From assembly GCF_000373645.1 (NCBI RefSeq), contig NZ_KB892089.1, positions 62,001 through 126,000 of the forward strand: DNA of 64,000 nt, given 5' to 3'. The notes below the pieces were generated by a model that searched no databases, was not told the origin of the DNA, and saw only the letters and a list, made by a program, of their open reading frames with translations. The DNA is from Streptomyces sp. ATexAB-D23 (GTDB lineage Bacteria > Actinomycetota > Actinomycetes > Streptomycetales > Streptomycetaceae). How positions within the stretch are numbered: position 1 is the stretch's first letter; every line of letters starts with the position of its first letter. A program made the position numbers and the translations under genes. Of the stretch, positions 16,344 to 25,724 are shown in pieces.

Positions 16344-18038
16344 GTGCACCCCCGTAAGACATTGACCGCCGCGCTGCTCAGCACGGCCCTCGCGGCCGGA
16401 GCCCTCGCGGCGACCGTCGGCCTCGGCTCGGCACAGGCGGCCGACGCGCCGGCCACCGCATCCGCGGGCAACGTACGCATCGCGTACTACGACCAGTGGA
16501 GCGTCTACGGCAACGCCTTCTACCCCAAGCACCTCGACACCCGGGGCATCGCCGGTCAACTGGACGTCATCAACTACTCGTTCGGCAACATCCACCCCAC
16601 CGACCTCACCTGCTTCGAGGCCAACAAGGCGGCGGGCGACGACAACAACCCCAACGCGGGTGACGGTGCGGGCGACTCGTACGCCGACTACCAGAAGTCC
16701 TTCAGCGCCGCCGACAGCGTCGACGGCGTCGCCGACACCTGGGACCAGCCGATCGTCGGCGTCTTCAACCAGTTCAAGGAACTGAAGGCGAAGTACCCCC
16801 ACCTGAAGATCAACATCTCGCTGGGCGGCTGGACCTACTCCAAGTACTTCAGCGACGCGGCGAAGACGGACGCGAGCCGCAAGAAGCTCGTCTCCTCCTG
16901 CATCGACCAGTACATCAAGGGCAACCTGCCCGTCGAGGGCGGCTTCGGCGGCCCCGGCACGGCGGCCGGCGTCTTCGACGGCATCGACCTCGACTGGGAG
17001 TACCCCGCCTCCTCGGGCGGCCACCTGGGCAACCACTACGCCCCCGAGGACAAGCAGAACTTCACGCTCCTGCTCGCCGAGTTCCGCAAGCAGCTCGACG
17101 CGTACGGCGCTGCCAACGGCGGCAAGAAGTACCTGCTGACCGCTGCATTCGGGGCCGGCCAGGACAAGATCGCGAACATCGAGACCGACAAGATCGGCCA
17201 GTACCTCGACTACGCGAACCTGATGACGTACGACATGCACGGCGCCTGGGACGGCGACGGGCCGACGTACCACCAGTCCCCGCTCTACTCGGGCGCCGAC
17301 GACCCGTCCGACCCGGTCGCGCCCGGCACCGAGAAGTACTCGATCGACAACGCGGTCGACTCCTGGATCGACGGCAAGCCGGCCTACGGCATCGCCGGCG
17401 GCTTCCCCGCGAACAAGCTGACCCTGGGCTACGAGCTCTACTACCGCGGCTGGAAGGGCGTCCCGGAGGGCACCACCCATGGCCTGGCCCAGTCCGCGAC
17501 CGGTGGCTCCGCCGCCCGCCCGCTGAGCCAGCAGGCCGGCATCGCGCACTACAAGGAGCTCGGCGGCATCGTCGACAACCCGGCGACGACGTACTGGGAC
17601 GACGAGGCGAAGGCGTCCTACTTCTACAAGGACGGCGAGTTCTTCACGGGCCTGGACCAGAAGTCCATCCAGGCCAGGGCCGACTACGCCAAGCAGCGCG
17701 GCCTGGCCGGCGCGATGATGTACTCCCTCCTCGGCCTGGACGACAAGACCACCCTGCTGAACCAGATCAACGCCGCGATCGGCGGCTCCACCACCGAGCC
17801 CACCACCCCGCCGACCACGGACCCCACGGACCCGACCACCCCGCCCACCACCGACCCCACGGACCCGCCCGCCGGTGACTGCGGCTCGGTCCCGGCGTAC
17901 GTGGCCGGCACGGTCTACAACGCGGGCGATGAGGTCTCCCACAACGGCCGCACGTACAAGGCCCAGTGGTGGACCCAGAACGAAACCCCGGGCAGCACCG
18001 GCGACTGGGGCGTCTGGAAGGACCAGGGCGCCTGCTGA
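16344..18038 (+). CDS. Secreted GH18 chitinase with C-terminal chitin-binding domain
   Basis: 564 residues. The GTG at 16344 has GGAGG 6 bases upstream. A Sec signal peptide (LLSTALAAGALAATVGLG, cut near AQAA) is followed by a GH18 barrel. Its catalytic motif DGIDLDWEYP places the acid/base Glu at about 219; SLGGWTYSKYF and NLMTYDMHG are other family markers. A linker of TTPPTTDPTDP repeats (residues about 475-510) leads to a CBM5/12-type domain (YNAGDEVSHNGRTYKAQWWT). It hydrolyses chitin outside the cell. The DasR-like site upstream and a strong terminator downstream define a single-gene unit. Confidence 0.95.
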   Translation: MHPRKTLTAALLSTALAAGALAATVGLGSAQAADAPATASAGNVRIAYYDQWSVYGNAFYPKHLDTRGIAGQLDVINYSFGNIHPTDLTCFEANKAAGDDNNPNAGDGAGDSYADYQKSFSAADSVDGVADTWDQPIVGVFNQFKELKAKYPHLKINISLGGWTYSKYFSDAAKTDASRKKLVSSCIDQYIKGNLPVEGGFGGPGTAAGVFDGIDLDWEYPASSGGHLGNHYAPEDKQNFTLLLAEFRKQLDAYGAANGGKKYLLTAAFGAGQDKIANIETDKIGQYLDYANLMTYDMHGAWDGDGPTYHQSPLYSGADDPSDPVAPGTEKYSIDNAVDSWIDGKPAYGIAGGFPANKLTLGYELYYRGWKGVPEGTTHGLAQSATGGSAARPLSQQAGIAHYKELGGIVDNPATTYWDDEAKASYFYKDGEFFTGLDQKSIQARADYAKQRGLAGAMMYSLLGLDDKTTLLNQINAAIGGSTTEPTTPPTTDPTDPTTPPTTDPTDPPAGDCGSVPAYVAGTVYNAGDEVSHNGRTYKAQWWTQNETPGSTGDWGVWKDQGAC

Positions 18039-18053
18039 ACGACCCCGACCACC

Positions 18054-18093
18054 CCGAGGGCCCCGCCGGCGCACGCACCGGCGGGGCCCTCGG
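18054..18093 (+). terminator. Strong hairpin terminator after chitinase
   Basis: A perfect 16-bp stem (18054-18069 with 18078-18093) with an 8-base loop begins 16 bp after the chitinase stop. Confidence 0.88.
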
Positions 18094-18156
18094 CCGTACG
18101 GGACACAGAGGGCGGCGGGCCACCCGAAGGAACCCAGGACCACTGTTCGGCGGCGG

Positions 18157-18203
18157 AGCCGCAGGTGGCGGCAGACGAGTCGGGCTGTACGCCGGGGTCT
18201 GTC
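18157..18203 (+). repeat. Partial copy of rnpB 3' end: left attachment-like repeat
   Basis: 47 bases matching 39655-39701 at 45 positions, in the same orientation. The match covers the last 35 or so bases of the RNase P RNA gene and 12 bases beyond it. No other rnpB sequence follows, so this is a truncated duplicate. It is the expected scar of site-specific insertion at the 3' end of rnpB, and marks the left border of the island. Confidence 0.85.
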
Positions 18204-18245
18204 CCGCTCACGACTTCTGGCATGAGGTACGTGCGATGCACGATC

Positions 18246-18300
18246 CGCTCCGGCAGCGTCCGGGCGGCGGCTCATCAGGTCGCTCGCCCGGGCCGGAGCG
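18246..18300. terminator. Two-part hairpin near the left island border
   Basis: Outer arms 18246-18254 and 18292-18300 (CGCTCCGGC / GCCGGAGCG) and inner arms 18260-18266 and 18285-18291 pair perfectly, with a 5-base bulge and an 18-base loop. It lies just beyond the stop of the minus-strand MFS gene and is probably its terminator. It could alternatively be an arm of the old attachment site. Confidence 0.6.
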
Positions 18301-18334
18301 TCTTCAGACGGACGAGTGGCATCCGTCGCGGCGG

Positions 18335-19774
18335 TCAGTCACGGGGCAGGAGGGCTCGGGAGAGGACGGCGGTGGCCAGGAGAAGGACGGCGATGGTAAT
18401 GAGGCCGATGCGCATGCCCGGGAGGGAGAAGCCCCCGTCGGAACCGACGAGCAGGCCGCCGAACAGCGCGACGGCGAGCGCACCGCCGGTCTGGCGAAGA
18501 GAGTTGAGCAGCCCGGACGCGGTCCCGGCGCGCTCCGACGGAACCACGTCCATCAGCAGCGCGGTCAGCGCGGGCACCGCGAGCGCCCCGCCGACACTCA
18601 GCGGCAGCAGCAGGACCAGCACCAGCCACAGCGGGGTCTGTGCGGCCAGCGGTAGCATGGCCAGCATGGCGATGACGAAGATCAGTTGCCCGACGACGAT
18701 CACCGAGCGGCGCCCGATCCGCTCCGCCAGCCGCGGCGACAGCAGGTTGTTCGCCGTCACCAGCGCCGAAACCGGGACGAACATCAGCCCGGCCGCGATC
18801 GCCGACATCCCTCGCAGCTGCTGGTAGTACAGCCCCAGCAGGAAGATCCCGCCGTAGAAAGCGGCGTTGACGGTGAAACCGACCGCGAGCGTGACGGCCA
18901 GCCGCCGGTTGTTCAACATGGCCGGAGGGACCATGGGCTGGCGGTGTCGCGCCTCGATCACCCGGAAGGCGTAACCGGAAACGACGGCGAGCGCGGCGGC
19001 GGCCAGCACGGGGCCGCTGGTCCAGCCCAGGTGGCCACCCTCGATCACGGTGAAGGTCAGCCCGGACAGGGCCAAAACCGCGCTGAGCTGGCCACCGCCG
19101 TCCAGCACGGCGGGTCGGCGCGGAGACTGCGGCACCCGGATCAGCAGGATGAGGATCACCGCGCCCACCGGCAGGTTGAGCAGGAAGACAGCCCGCCAGC
19201 CGGCCATGTCGGTGAACAGCCCGCCCAGCACCGGGCCCGCCGCCATCGCCACCGCGCCACCGGCCGTCCACGTCGCAATGGCACGGGCGCGTGCCTGGGC
19301 ATCGTCGTAGGCCTGCCGGATCAGCGCCAGCGAGGCCGGCATCACGATCGCGGCAGCAGCGCCCTGCGCCACGCGTGCGGCGACCAGCACGCCGATACCG
19401 GGCGCGAGCGCGCAGCCGAGGGAGGCGAGAGTGAACAGGGCGACGCCCCAGGCGTAGGCGCGGCGGGCGCCGACGCGGTCGGCGAAGCCACCGGCGGACA
19501 GCATGAGGGCCGCGAGCATCAGGGTGTAGGCGTCAACCACCCACTGGAGCCCGGCCATCCCGCCGTCGAGGGAGTCCTGGATCGCGGGCAGCGCGATGTT
19601 CACGGCCGACACGTCGATGGTGATCACGGTGAAGCCGAGCAACGCAGCAACCAGTGCGGCGACGCTGGACTGCGGCGGTGCGGCCGGCCGGGCTCGGTCC
19701 GGCTGTCGTGGCAGCCCGGACACCGGCGGCTCGGGGATGTGTCCGGTGCCGGAGGTGGACGGGGTGGTTGTCAT
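18335..19774 (-). CDS. MFS drug efflux transporter (DHA2/EmrB type)
   Basis: 479 residues. The ATG follows GGAGTTCTCC. The first membrane segment carries the family signature FTVITIDVSAVNIALPAIQ, followed by QWVVDAYTLMLAALMLSAGGFADRVGARR. About 14 membrane segments are expected. Proton-driven pumps of this type export drugs, dyes and natural products. It is divergent from an XRE regulator 244 bp away, a typical resistance pair. Together they form the left end of the island. Confidence 0.9.
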   Translation of the reverse strand: MTTTPSTSGTGHIPEPPVSGLPRQPDRARPAAPPQSSVAALVAALLGFTVITIDVSAVNIALPAIQDSLDGGMAGLQWVVDAYTLMLAALMLSAGGFADRVGARRAYAWGVALFTLASLGCALAPGIGVLVAARVAQGAAAAIVMPASLALIRQAYDDAQARARAIATWTAGGAVAMAAGPVLGGLFTDMAGWRAVFLLNLPVGAVILILLIRVPQSPRRPAVLDGGGQLSAVLALSGLTFTVIEGGHLGWTSGPVLAAAALAVVSGYAFRVIEARHRQPMVPPAMLNNRRLAVTLAVGFTVNAAFYGGIFLLGLYYQQLRGMSAIAAGLMFVPVSALVTANNLLSPRLAERIGRRSVIVVGQLIFVIAMLAMLPLAAQTPLWLVLVLLLPLSVGGALAVPALTALLMDVVPSERAGTASGLLNSLRQTGGALAVALFGGLLVGSDGGFSLPGMRIGLITIAVLLLATAVLSRALLPRD

Positions 19775-20018
19775 GGAGAACTCCAGATCAAGGCCAGGTG
19801 GCGGTTTGACAGAAAGGACCGGGCGGGCGGTCGCGACGCGGCGGGGGCCGCGGCCCGGTGTCTCGCACCCCCTGGGCCCCGACGGCTGGACCGCCCGCTC
19901 CGGGATCGATTCTCCGCCCCCGCCCGGCCGTCCGGCAGACCGCGCTGTCCCCGGGGTACGGCGTTCCAGGCTCTGGCACTGCCCCCCACGGGCGTTGACC
20001 GCCTGCGACAATGGCCCT

Positions 20019-20960
20019 ATGACAGCAGCAGAGACGAGGGGCACCGAACTCGGCCGATATCTGAAGGCCCGGAGGGCGCAGGTGAAGCCGGAGGAGGTCG
20101 GTCTCCCGGTCGGCGAAAGCCTGCGCCGTACGCCCGGGCTGCGCCGGGAGGAGTTAGCCGTGCTGGCCGGAGTGAGCGTCGACTACTACATCCGCCTGGA
20201 GCGGGGGCGGGAGACCAATCCGTCCTCCGCCGTGCTGAACGCCCTGGGCCGGGCCCTGCGGCTGAGCGGCGACGGCTACGAACGCCTGCACGAACTCGCG
20301 GAGCTGGCCTCCGGCCGGTCCTCCGAGCTGTCGGCCGGACCGCAGGACGCGGTCCGCGACTCGGTACTGCGCATGCTGGAGTCGGTTCGTCCGCTGCCCG
20401 CTTATGTGGAGGACCGCTACAACCGCGTACTGGCGGCGAACCGGCCCGGCCGGCGGCTGATGCCCGGCCTCTGGGACATGCCGGAGGACCAGCGCAACCT
20501 GACCCGCTATCTGTTCCTCCACCCCGTCGGCCGGACGCTCTACGAGCCGTGGGAGGAGACGGTCGCGCTCTCGGTGGCACATCTGCGCGCGGTCGCCGGG
20601 GCCGACCCGGACGATCCCGAGCTGACGACGCTCGTCGGCGAACTCGCTTTGAAGTCCGCGGAATTCGCGCGAATCTGGGAACGGTACGACGTCTGCGAGC
20701 GCGGTGGGGGGCAGAAGTCCTTCCGGCATCCGAAGGTCGGACCAATGACCCTGACCTACGAGGTCATGCGACTGGCCCGGGCGAGCGGCCAGCGGATGGT
20801 GGTCTACCAGGCGCTCCCCGGCACCGCGGACGAGCAGGCCATGCTGCGCCTGGACGCCGTGGGCGCCAGGCCGGAGCCGGCACTCGTGGGGCCCCCGGAG
20901 CCGGCCGCCGAGCCGTGCCCCACCAGCGTGCCCGCCGCGGCCGACGCCTCCGCCGGCTGA
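20019..20960 (+). CDS. XRE regulator with MmyB-like ligand domain
   Basis: 313 residues. The helix-turn-helix is RTPGLRREELAVLAGVSVDYY, then IRLERGRETNPS (about residues 35-75). The C-terminal part (LPAYVEDRYNRVLAANRPGR, then RYLFLHPVGRTLY, and GQKSFRHPKVGPMTLTYEVM) is the MmyB-like ligand-binding domain found in many Streptomyces regulators, including pathway regulators. It probably controls the divergent MFS pump. Two relatives (31140-31994 and 33119-33946) lie in the same island. Confidence 0.9.
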   Translation: MTAAETRGTELGRYLKARRAQVKPEEVGLPVGESLRRTPGLRREELAVLAGVSVDYYIRLERGRETNPSSAVLNALGRALRLSGDGYERLHELAELASGRSSELSAGPQDAVRDSVLRMLESVRPLPAYVEDRYNRVLAANRPGRRLMPGLWDMPEDQRNLTRYLFLHPVGRTLYEPWEETVALSVAHLRAVAGADPDDPELTTLVGELALKSAEFARIWERYDVCERGGGQKSFRHPKVGPMTLTYEVMRLARASGQRMVVYQALPGTADEQAMLRLDAVGARPEPALVGPPEPAAEPCPTSVPAAADASAG

Positions 20961-20996
20961 GCCGGGCCGCCGTCCTCGCCGGCGCTCGTCCGGGCT

Positions 20997-21043
20997 TGAC
21001 GTTGTCGGGCCTGGCGCGGTCCGCGCGAACTCCGACAACGTCA
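20997..21043. terminator. Convergent terminator between XRE gene and metF
   Basis: Perfect 12-bp inverted repeat TGACGTTGTCGG / CCGACAACGTCA with a 23-base spacer, between two convergent genes. Confidence 0.65.
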
Positions 21044-21117
21044 CCGTGATTTCGCCGGCGAGCGCCGTCAGGCCGGGATCGTCCGCGTGGGCCCCGGCGA
21101 CCCCGCGATCGGCGAAG

Positions 21118-22017
21118 TCAGCTCAGCGCGAGAGCGTGTGTGCTTCTTGACCCCAGGATGCCGCGGTGGATTTCGAGCGTCGCCGTGGAACGGTTGAGTG
21201 TGATGTAGTGCAGGCCCGGAGCGCCTTCGTCGAGGAGCCGGTCGACCATCGCGGTGGCGTACTCGACGCCGATCCTGCGCCCTTCCGCCGAGTTTTCCCG
21301 AGCCGCCTCCAAACGCCTGGCCAGGTCGTCGGGAAAGGTGGCGTGGCTCAGCTCGGCGAACCTGGCGATCTGCCGGAAGTCGGTAGCGGGCATGATCTCC
21401 GGGATGATCGGGGTGTCACAGCCGGCTGCGGCAACTCGGTCGCGCAGCCGCAGGTAGTCCTCCACATGGAAGAACATCTGGGTGATCGCGTAATCGGCGC
21501 CCGCTCTGCACTTGGCCACGAAGTGCCGGATGTCGCTTTCCCAGTCCGGGGAGCGCGGATGCCGTTCGGGGAAGGCGGCGACACCGATGCTGAAGTCGCC
21601 CGACTCCCGTACCAGCGAGACCAGTTCACGCGCGTACCGAAGCCCCTGCGGATGCGGTGACCAGGGTGCGTTGGGGTCCCCCGGCGGGTCGCCGCGCAGT
21701 GCCAGCACGTCCCGCACACCCGCCTGCGCGTACTGACCGATGACGCGGCGCAGTTCGGCCGTCGATTGCCCGATCGCCGTCAAGTGCGCCACGGGCCGGA
21801 GCGTTGTCTCGCTCACGATCCGCTCGGTCACCTCCATCGTGCGGTCCCGCGATGAGCCGCCCGCGCCGTAGGTGACCGACACGAAGGAGGGCGCCAGGGG
21901 TTCGATGCGGCGGATGGCGTCCCACAGAACCCGAGTACCCGCCTCCGACTTCGGTGGAAAGAACTCGAAGGAAAAGGACCGCTCCCCTCGGGCGAGGAGT
22001 TCTCGCAGAGGTCTCAT
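21118..22017 (-). CDS. metF: Methylenetetrahydrofolate reductase
   Basis: 299 residues. RSFSFEFFPPKSEAG at the N-terminus, VSVTYGAGGSSRDRT, LALRGDPPGDPN and FHVEDYLRLRDRV are diagnostic of MetF. The enzyme makes 5-methyltetrahydrofolate, the methyl donor for methionine synthesis. It is the last gene of a minus-strand group with the PfkB kinase and MetK, 118 bp after the kinase. Placed inside a biosynthetic cluster, it is probably an extra copy supplying methyl groups, since a housekeeping metF is usually elsewhere. Confidence 0.93.
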   Translation of the reverse strand: MRPLRELLARGERSFSFEFFPPKSEAGTRVLWDAIRRIEPLAPSFVSVTYGAGGSSRDRTMEVTERIVSETTLRPVAHLTAIGQSTAELRRVIGQYAQAGVRDVLALRGDPPGDPNAPWSPHPQGLRYARELVSLVRESGDFSIGVAAFPERHPRSPDWESDIRHFVAKCRAGADYAITQMFFHVEDYLRLRDRVAAAGCDTPIIPEIMPATDFRQIARFAELSHATFPDDLARRLEAARENSAEGRRIGVEYATAMVDRLLDEGAPGLHYITLNRSTATLEIHRGILGSRSTHALALS

Positions 22018-22135
22018 GCTCGACTGCCTCCACCATCGCAGTACTTCGGGGTTCTTGCGCCGGTGCCGTCGGTAGGCAGTCCCTCGGTGTTCCGCCGATG
22101 GCCGTCACGGACGGCGGTGAAGTCGGAAGACGCCG

Positions 22136-23116
22136 TCACACCGGCACCTTCACACAGCGCGCGATGTCCCTGCAGGCACCTGCGCCGTAGGTGTCCGCGA
22201 CACGCGTCAGCAGGTCATCACTCAGCCGATACTCCTGGGTCCCCACGGTCTCCAGAACAGTGGTGGCCAGGGCACAGCCCAGCTGAACCGCTCTCTCCCT
22301 GGACAGGCCGCGTGATATGCCGACGAGATAGCCCACCCGGAATCCGTCACCCACACCCGTGGGATCGACAACCTTCTCGGAGTGCACCGCGGGGACGGTG
22401 AGCACTGCCTGCCCCTGGGCGACAACCGTCACTCCGTCGGCACCCCGGGTGGTGACCCAGGTGCCCACGCGGTCCAAGACCTGTTGCTCGGTCCATCCGG
22501 TGCGTTCACACAGGAGCGCGGCCTCGTATTCGTTGCTGAAGAGCGACTGCGCTCCATCGACCAGCCGACGCGCCTCCTCTTTCTCCAGACGGGCCAGTTG
22601 TTGCGAGGGGTCCGCGGCGTACGGAATGCCCAGTTCCCGACTCTCGGAAGTGTGGCGCAGCATGGCCGGAGGGTCGTCCGGCGCGATGAAGACGAGGGCG
22701 GGTCTGCCCCAACTGGCCGTGATGTCGGCCAGACTGATGTTCCGGGCCTCGGTCATGGCACCCGGGTAGAAGGCGGCGATCTGGTTCTGGTCGCGGTCAG
22801 TGATGCACATGAACCTGGCCGTCTGGGACTGCTCGCTCACCTGCACATGGCTGGTGTCGACTCCGTGCATGCGTAACCAGGCGCCGTACTCGGCGAAGTC
22901 GGTGCCCACGGCACCGACCAGCAGGGGAGTGACTCCGAGCAGGCCGAGGCCGAAGGCGATGTTCGCGGCGACTCCTCCTCTGCGGATCTGGAGATCGTCC
23001 ACCAAGAAGGACAGCGAGACGCTGGCGAGTCGGTCGGGCAGCAATTGTTCACTGAAGCGGCCCGGGAATGTCGTCAGGTGGTCGGTGGCGATGGACCCCG
23101 TGACAGCGATGCGCAT
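22136..23116 (-). CDS. PfkB-family kinase, probable adenosine kinase
   Basis: 326 residues. IAVTGSIATDHLTTFPGRFSE and RRGGVAANIAFGLGLLG are PfkB substrate-lid features. The catalytic and anion-hole motif is DPTGVGDGFRVGYLVG, with D in the usual place. The ATG at 23116 starts one base after the MetK stop, so translation is coupled. Adenosine kinases remove adenosine released from S-adenosylhomocysteine and so pull SAM-dependent methylation forward. The operon partners MetK and MetF favour this over sugar kinase activity, but the substrate is inferred. Confidence 0.8.
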   Translation of the reverse strand: MRIAVTGSIATDHLTTFPGRFSEQLLPDRLASVSLSFLVDDLQIRRGGVAANIAFGLGLLGVTPLLVGAVGTDFAEYGAWLRMHGVDTSHVQVSEQSQTARFMCITDRDQNQIAAFYPGAMTEARNISLADITASWGRPALVFIAPDDPPAMLRHTSESRELGIPYAADPSQQLARLEKEEARRLVDGAQSLFSNEYEAALLCERTGWTEQQVLDRVGTWVTTRGADGVTVVAQGQAVLTVPAVHSEKVVDPTGVGDGFRVGYLVGISRGLSRERAVQLGCALATTVLETVGTQEYRLSDDLLTRVADTYGAGACRDIARCVKVPV

Positions 23117-23117
23117 G

Positions 23118-24326
23118 TCAGACACCTGCTGCCTCGCGCAGCGCCTCGACCCGGTCGGTGCGCTCCCAGGTGAAGTCGTCCAGCTCGCGGCCGAAGTGGC
23201 CGTACGCCGCGGTCTGGGCGTAGATCGGGCGGAGCAGGTCGAGGTCGCGGATGATGGCGGCCGGGCGGAGGTCGAAGACCTCGTCGATCGCCTTCTCGAT
23301 CTTCTCGTGGTCGATCTTGGCGGTGCCGAAGGTCTCCACGAACAGGCCGACCGGCTCGGCCTTGCCGATCGCGTAGGCGACCTGGACCTCGCAGCGGGCG
23401 GCGAGGCCCGCGGCGACCACGTTCTTGGCGACCCAGCGCATCGCGTAGGCGGCGGAGCGGTCGACCTTGGACGGGTCCTTGCCGGAGAAGGCGCCGCCGC
23501 CGTGACGGGCCATGCCGCCGTAGGTGTCGATGATGATCTTACGGCCGGTCAGGCCGGCGTCGCCCATCGGGCCGCCGATCTCGAAGCGGCCGGTGGGGTT
23601 GACCAGCAGGCGGTAGTTCTCGGTGTCGAGCTTGATGCCGTCGTCCAGCAGCGCCTTCAGCTCCGGCTCCACGACGAACTCACGGATGTCGGGAGCGAGC
23701 AGCGACTCCAGGTCGATGCCGAAGGCGTGCTGCGAGGAGACCACGACGGTGTCCAGGCGGACTGCCTTGTCGCCGTCGTACTCGATGGTGACCTGCGTCT
23801 TGCCGTCCGGGCGCAGGTAAGGGATCGTGCCGTTCTTTCGCACGTCGGACAGGCGCTTGGAGAGGCGGTGGGCCAGGAAGACGGGCAGCGGCATGAGGGT
23901 CGGCGTCTCGTCGGAGGCGTAGCCGAACATCAGACCCTGATCGCCGGCGCCCTGCCGGTCCAGCTCGTCCTCGTCACCCTCGACCCGGTTCTCGTAGGCG
24001 GTGTCGACGCCCTGCGCGATGTCCGGCGACTGCGCGCCGATGGAGACCGAGACGCCGCAGGAGGCGCCGTCGAAGCCCTTCTTGGAGGAGTCGTAGCCGA
24101 TCTCCAGGATCTTGCCGCGCACCAGGGTGGCGATGTCGGCGTAGGCCTTGGTGGTGACCTCGCCGGCCACGTGCACCAGGCCGGTGGTGATCAGGGTTTC
24201 GACGGCGACCCGGGACGACGGGTCCTCGCGCAGGAGCGCGTCGAGAATGGTGTCGCTGATCTGGTCGGCGATCTTGTCGGGGTGGCCCTCGGTGACGGAC
24301 TCCGAGGTGAACAGACAACGAGGCAT
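23118..24326 (-). CDS. metK: S-adenosylmethionine synthetase
   Basis: 402 residues, full length for the family. Landmarks are VTEGHPDKIADQISD (ATP/Mg2+ site), GAGDQGLMFGYA and GGGAFSGKDPSKVDRSAAY, all intact. It makes SAM from methionine and ATP. It heads a coupled metK-kinase-metF set, lies 237 bp downstream of a methyltransferase gene on the same strand, and is most likely a pathway-dedicated copy. Confidence 0.96.
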   Translation of the reverse strand: MPRCLFTSESVTEGHPDKIADQISDTILDALLREDPSSRVAVETLITTGLVHVAGEVTTKAYADIATLVRGKILEIGYDSSKKGFDGASCGVSVSIGAQSPDIAQGVDTAYENRVEGDEDELDRQGAGDQGLMFGYASDETPTLMPLPVFLAHRLSKRLSDVRKNGTIPYLRPDGKTQVTIEYDGDKAVRLDTVVVSSQHAFGIDLESLLAPDIREFVVEPELKALLDDGIKLDTENYRLLVNPTGRFEIGGPMGDAGLTGRKIIIDTYGGMARHGGGAFSGKDPSKVDRSAAYAMRWVAKNVVAAGLAARCEVQVAYAIGKAEPVGLFVETFGTAKIDHEKIEKAIDEVFDLRPAAIIRDLDLLRPIYAQTAAYGHFGRELDDFTWERTDRVEALREAAGV

Positions 24327-24563
24327 GGCGTTCTCCGGGATTGGGGGGCAGTGAGGAGACTCGACGTCAAGGGAGCTTGGACCCCTCCCGCTGGTGGTGA
24401 GCGCCGGGGCGCGAAGAAGGGAATCCCGTTGGCGCCCGGACCGCCCCGGCGGTCTTGGTCCGCCTTCGTCTCCGGTTCGCCCGGAGGCGGCGTTCTGGCC
24501 CGCGAGAGCGCGACGGTCGCGGCGAACGCCGCAAGTCAGCGACGCCCAGTTGCTCCAGTCGAG

Positions 24564-25373
24564 TCACGCACCGTCTTTGGTGATGGTGATGTTGTTGAAG
24601 CTGCAGGTCGCGGAGAACTGGCTGTTGGTCTGCATCCAGTCCTTCAACTCCGCCTCGATCTCGGCCTGGCTCTCCGGTGACATCTGCAGGGTGTAGTTCC
24701 TGAACGCGGTACCCATCAGGAGGCTCCAGCCTCCGTCTGCCGTCTTGTAGTCCATCACCGCGTCCCGGTGGGTGATATTGACTCGGTGCCCGTCCGTCAC
24801 CTCTTCCAGGAGTGTCTTCAGGAAGAGGATGTCCTCCGTGATGCGCCAGGGCGTGGAGATGTGCAGGTTGTCGGTCTTGTTCTGCGCCAGGTCCAAGAAG
24901 ACGCCGGAGAGGGGGGCGAGGAAGTTGCGCCCCAGGGTCATGATGACCAATTTTCCGCCAGGCTTGACAGCGTCCCACATCTTCGCCAGGAATGCCCTGA
25001 GATCTGAGGAGAAGAAGGGCCCGTTGGCCGACACGACGATGTCGTATGCCTCGGTGTCGAACTGGGCCTTGTCCATGTCCTCGACGACGAACTGGATGTT
25101 CTTGACCCCGGCAGCCTCTGCCGCTTCCTTGGCTTCTTCGATCATGGAGGCGGAGATGTCTATGGCAAGGGCGTGCCCAGTCGGTCCCGCCTGCTCCATT
25201 GCCTTGACGATTGAGTCGCCCGTCCCACAGGGCAGATCGAGTATCCGGTCGCCTTCCTTCACCGCCATGTCGGCCAGCAGCGGGTCACGGATCACCTCGG
25301 GGAAGGCGTCCTGAATCTTCGCGTACTCGTCTGCGGCCTTCTGGAATGTGCCGTGCGAGTCGAATTCAGCCAT
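24564..25373 (-). CDS. SAM-dependent methyltransferase (class I)
   Basis: 269 residues. The ATG at 25373 has AAGGAG 8 bases upstream; longer in-frame starts lack a site. Motif I is ILDLPCGTGDSIV (about residue 47), followed by the acidic motif ALAIDISASMIEEA and motif III VVSANGPFF. The C-terminal cap (TLLEEVTDGHRVNITHRDAV, then WSLLMGTAFRNYTL) is a substrate lid of small-molecule methyltransferases. The acceptor is unknown. It is preceded by a copy of the cluster's repeated regulatory element (25512-25560) and followed by metK, so it is the likely consumer of the SAM supply. Confidence 0.88.
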   Translation of the reverse strand: MAEFDSHGTFQKAADEYAKIQDAFPEVIRDPLLADMAVKEGDRILDLPCGTGDSIVKAMEQAGPTGHALAIDISASMIEEAKEAAEAAGVKNIQFVVEDMDKAQFDTEAYDIVVSANGPFFSSDLRAFLAKMWDAVKPGGKLVIMTLGRNFLAPLSGVFLDLAQNKTDNLHISTPWRITEDILFLKTLLEEVTDGHRVNITHRDAVMDYKTADGGWSLLMGTAFRNYTLQMSPESQAEIEAELKDWMQTNSQFSATCSFNNITITKDGA

Positions 25374-25724
25374 TTCTGATCTCCTTGGGTTCGTGATGCC
25401 GCCATTGCAGTTCACAACGGACAGCTCTTCACGCCATTCATGACTGGAAATTGAGCGGCTTGAATTCGGCCGCGTCCCACACATTCATCTTGGGATGACG
25501 GCACTGGTGGAGGAAGTGTCTTCTGATCGTGGTGGTCCGAACACCACCTGTGCGGAAACCTGATCCGTGCTCGGGCAGCCTCCGGCACCCGCGCCGGCGC
25601 ACTGCCGAGAAGGGGGACGGGGCCCTCGTCCGGGCCGGCCACGCCGACACCCGCGGGCTGTGCATTCGACCCCGTCCGCCTCATGGATGCACGGGCGTTC
25701 CGCTACCGCTTACTGCCTACTGCC
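25374..25724. other. Long leader/promoter region of the methyltransferase gene
   Basis: 351 bp without a supported gene. It contains one copy of the conserved regulatory element (25512-25560) within a 102-bp stretch (25459-25560) resembling 30625-30727. It also holds a 24-base stretch (25628-25651) repeated exactly at 30904-30927. Short frames across it look non-coding. Confidence 0.7.
25512..25560 (-). promoter_or_regulatory. Cluster regulatory element, copy A (methyltransferase)
   Basis: Two adjacent dyads: GGTGGT / ACCACC (25531-25536, 25543-25548) and GGAAGTGTCTTC (25512-25523). It lies 140 bp before the methyltransferase start. Read in the gene's direction, its order matches copies B and D; C has only the first dyad. 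Confidence 0.75.

Noticed and set aside
16290..18275. 661-codon minus-strand frame over the chitinase gene
   Set aside because: Antisense shadow of a well-supported secreted chitinase; composition is V, G, R, A without motifs.
24327..24563. SAM-type riboswitch before metK
   Set aside because: No arrangement of stems matching a known SAM or SAH riboswitch could be recognised in this 237-bp gap.
25412..25684. 90-codon minus-strand frame resembling part of the 30540-30926 frame
   Set aside because: The similarity comes from the duplicated regulatory DNA. The reading frames have no ribosome sites, and other frames show equal similarity.
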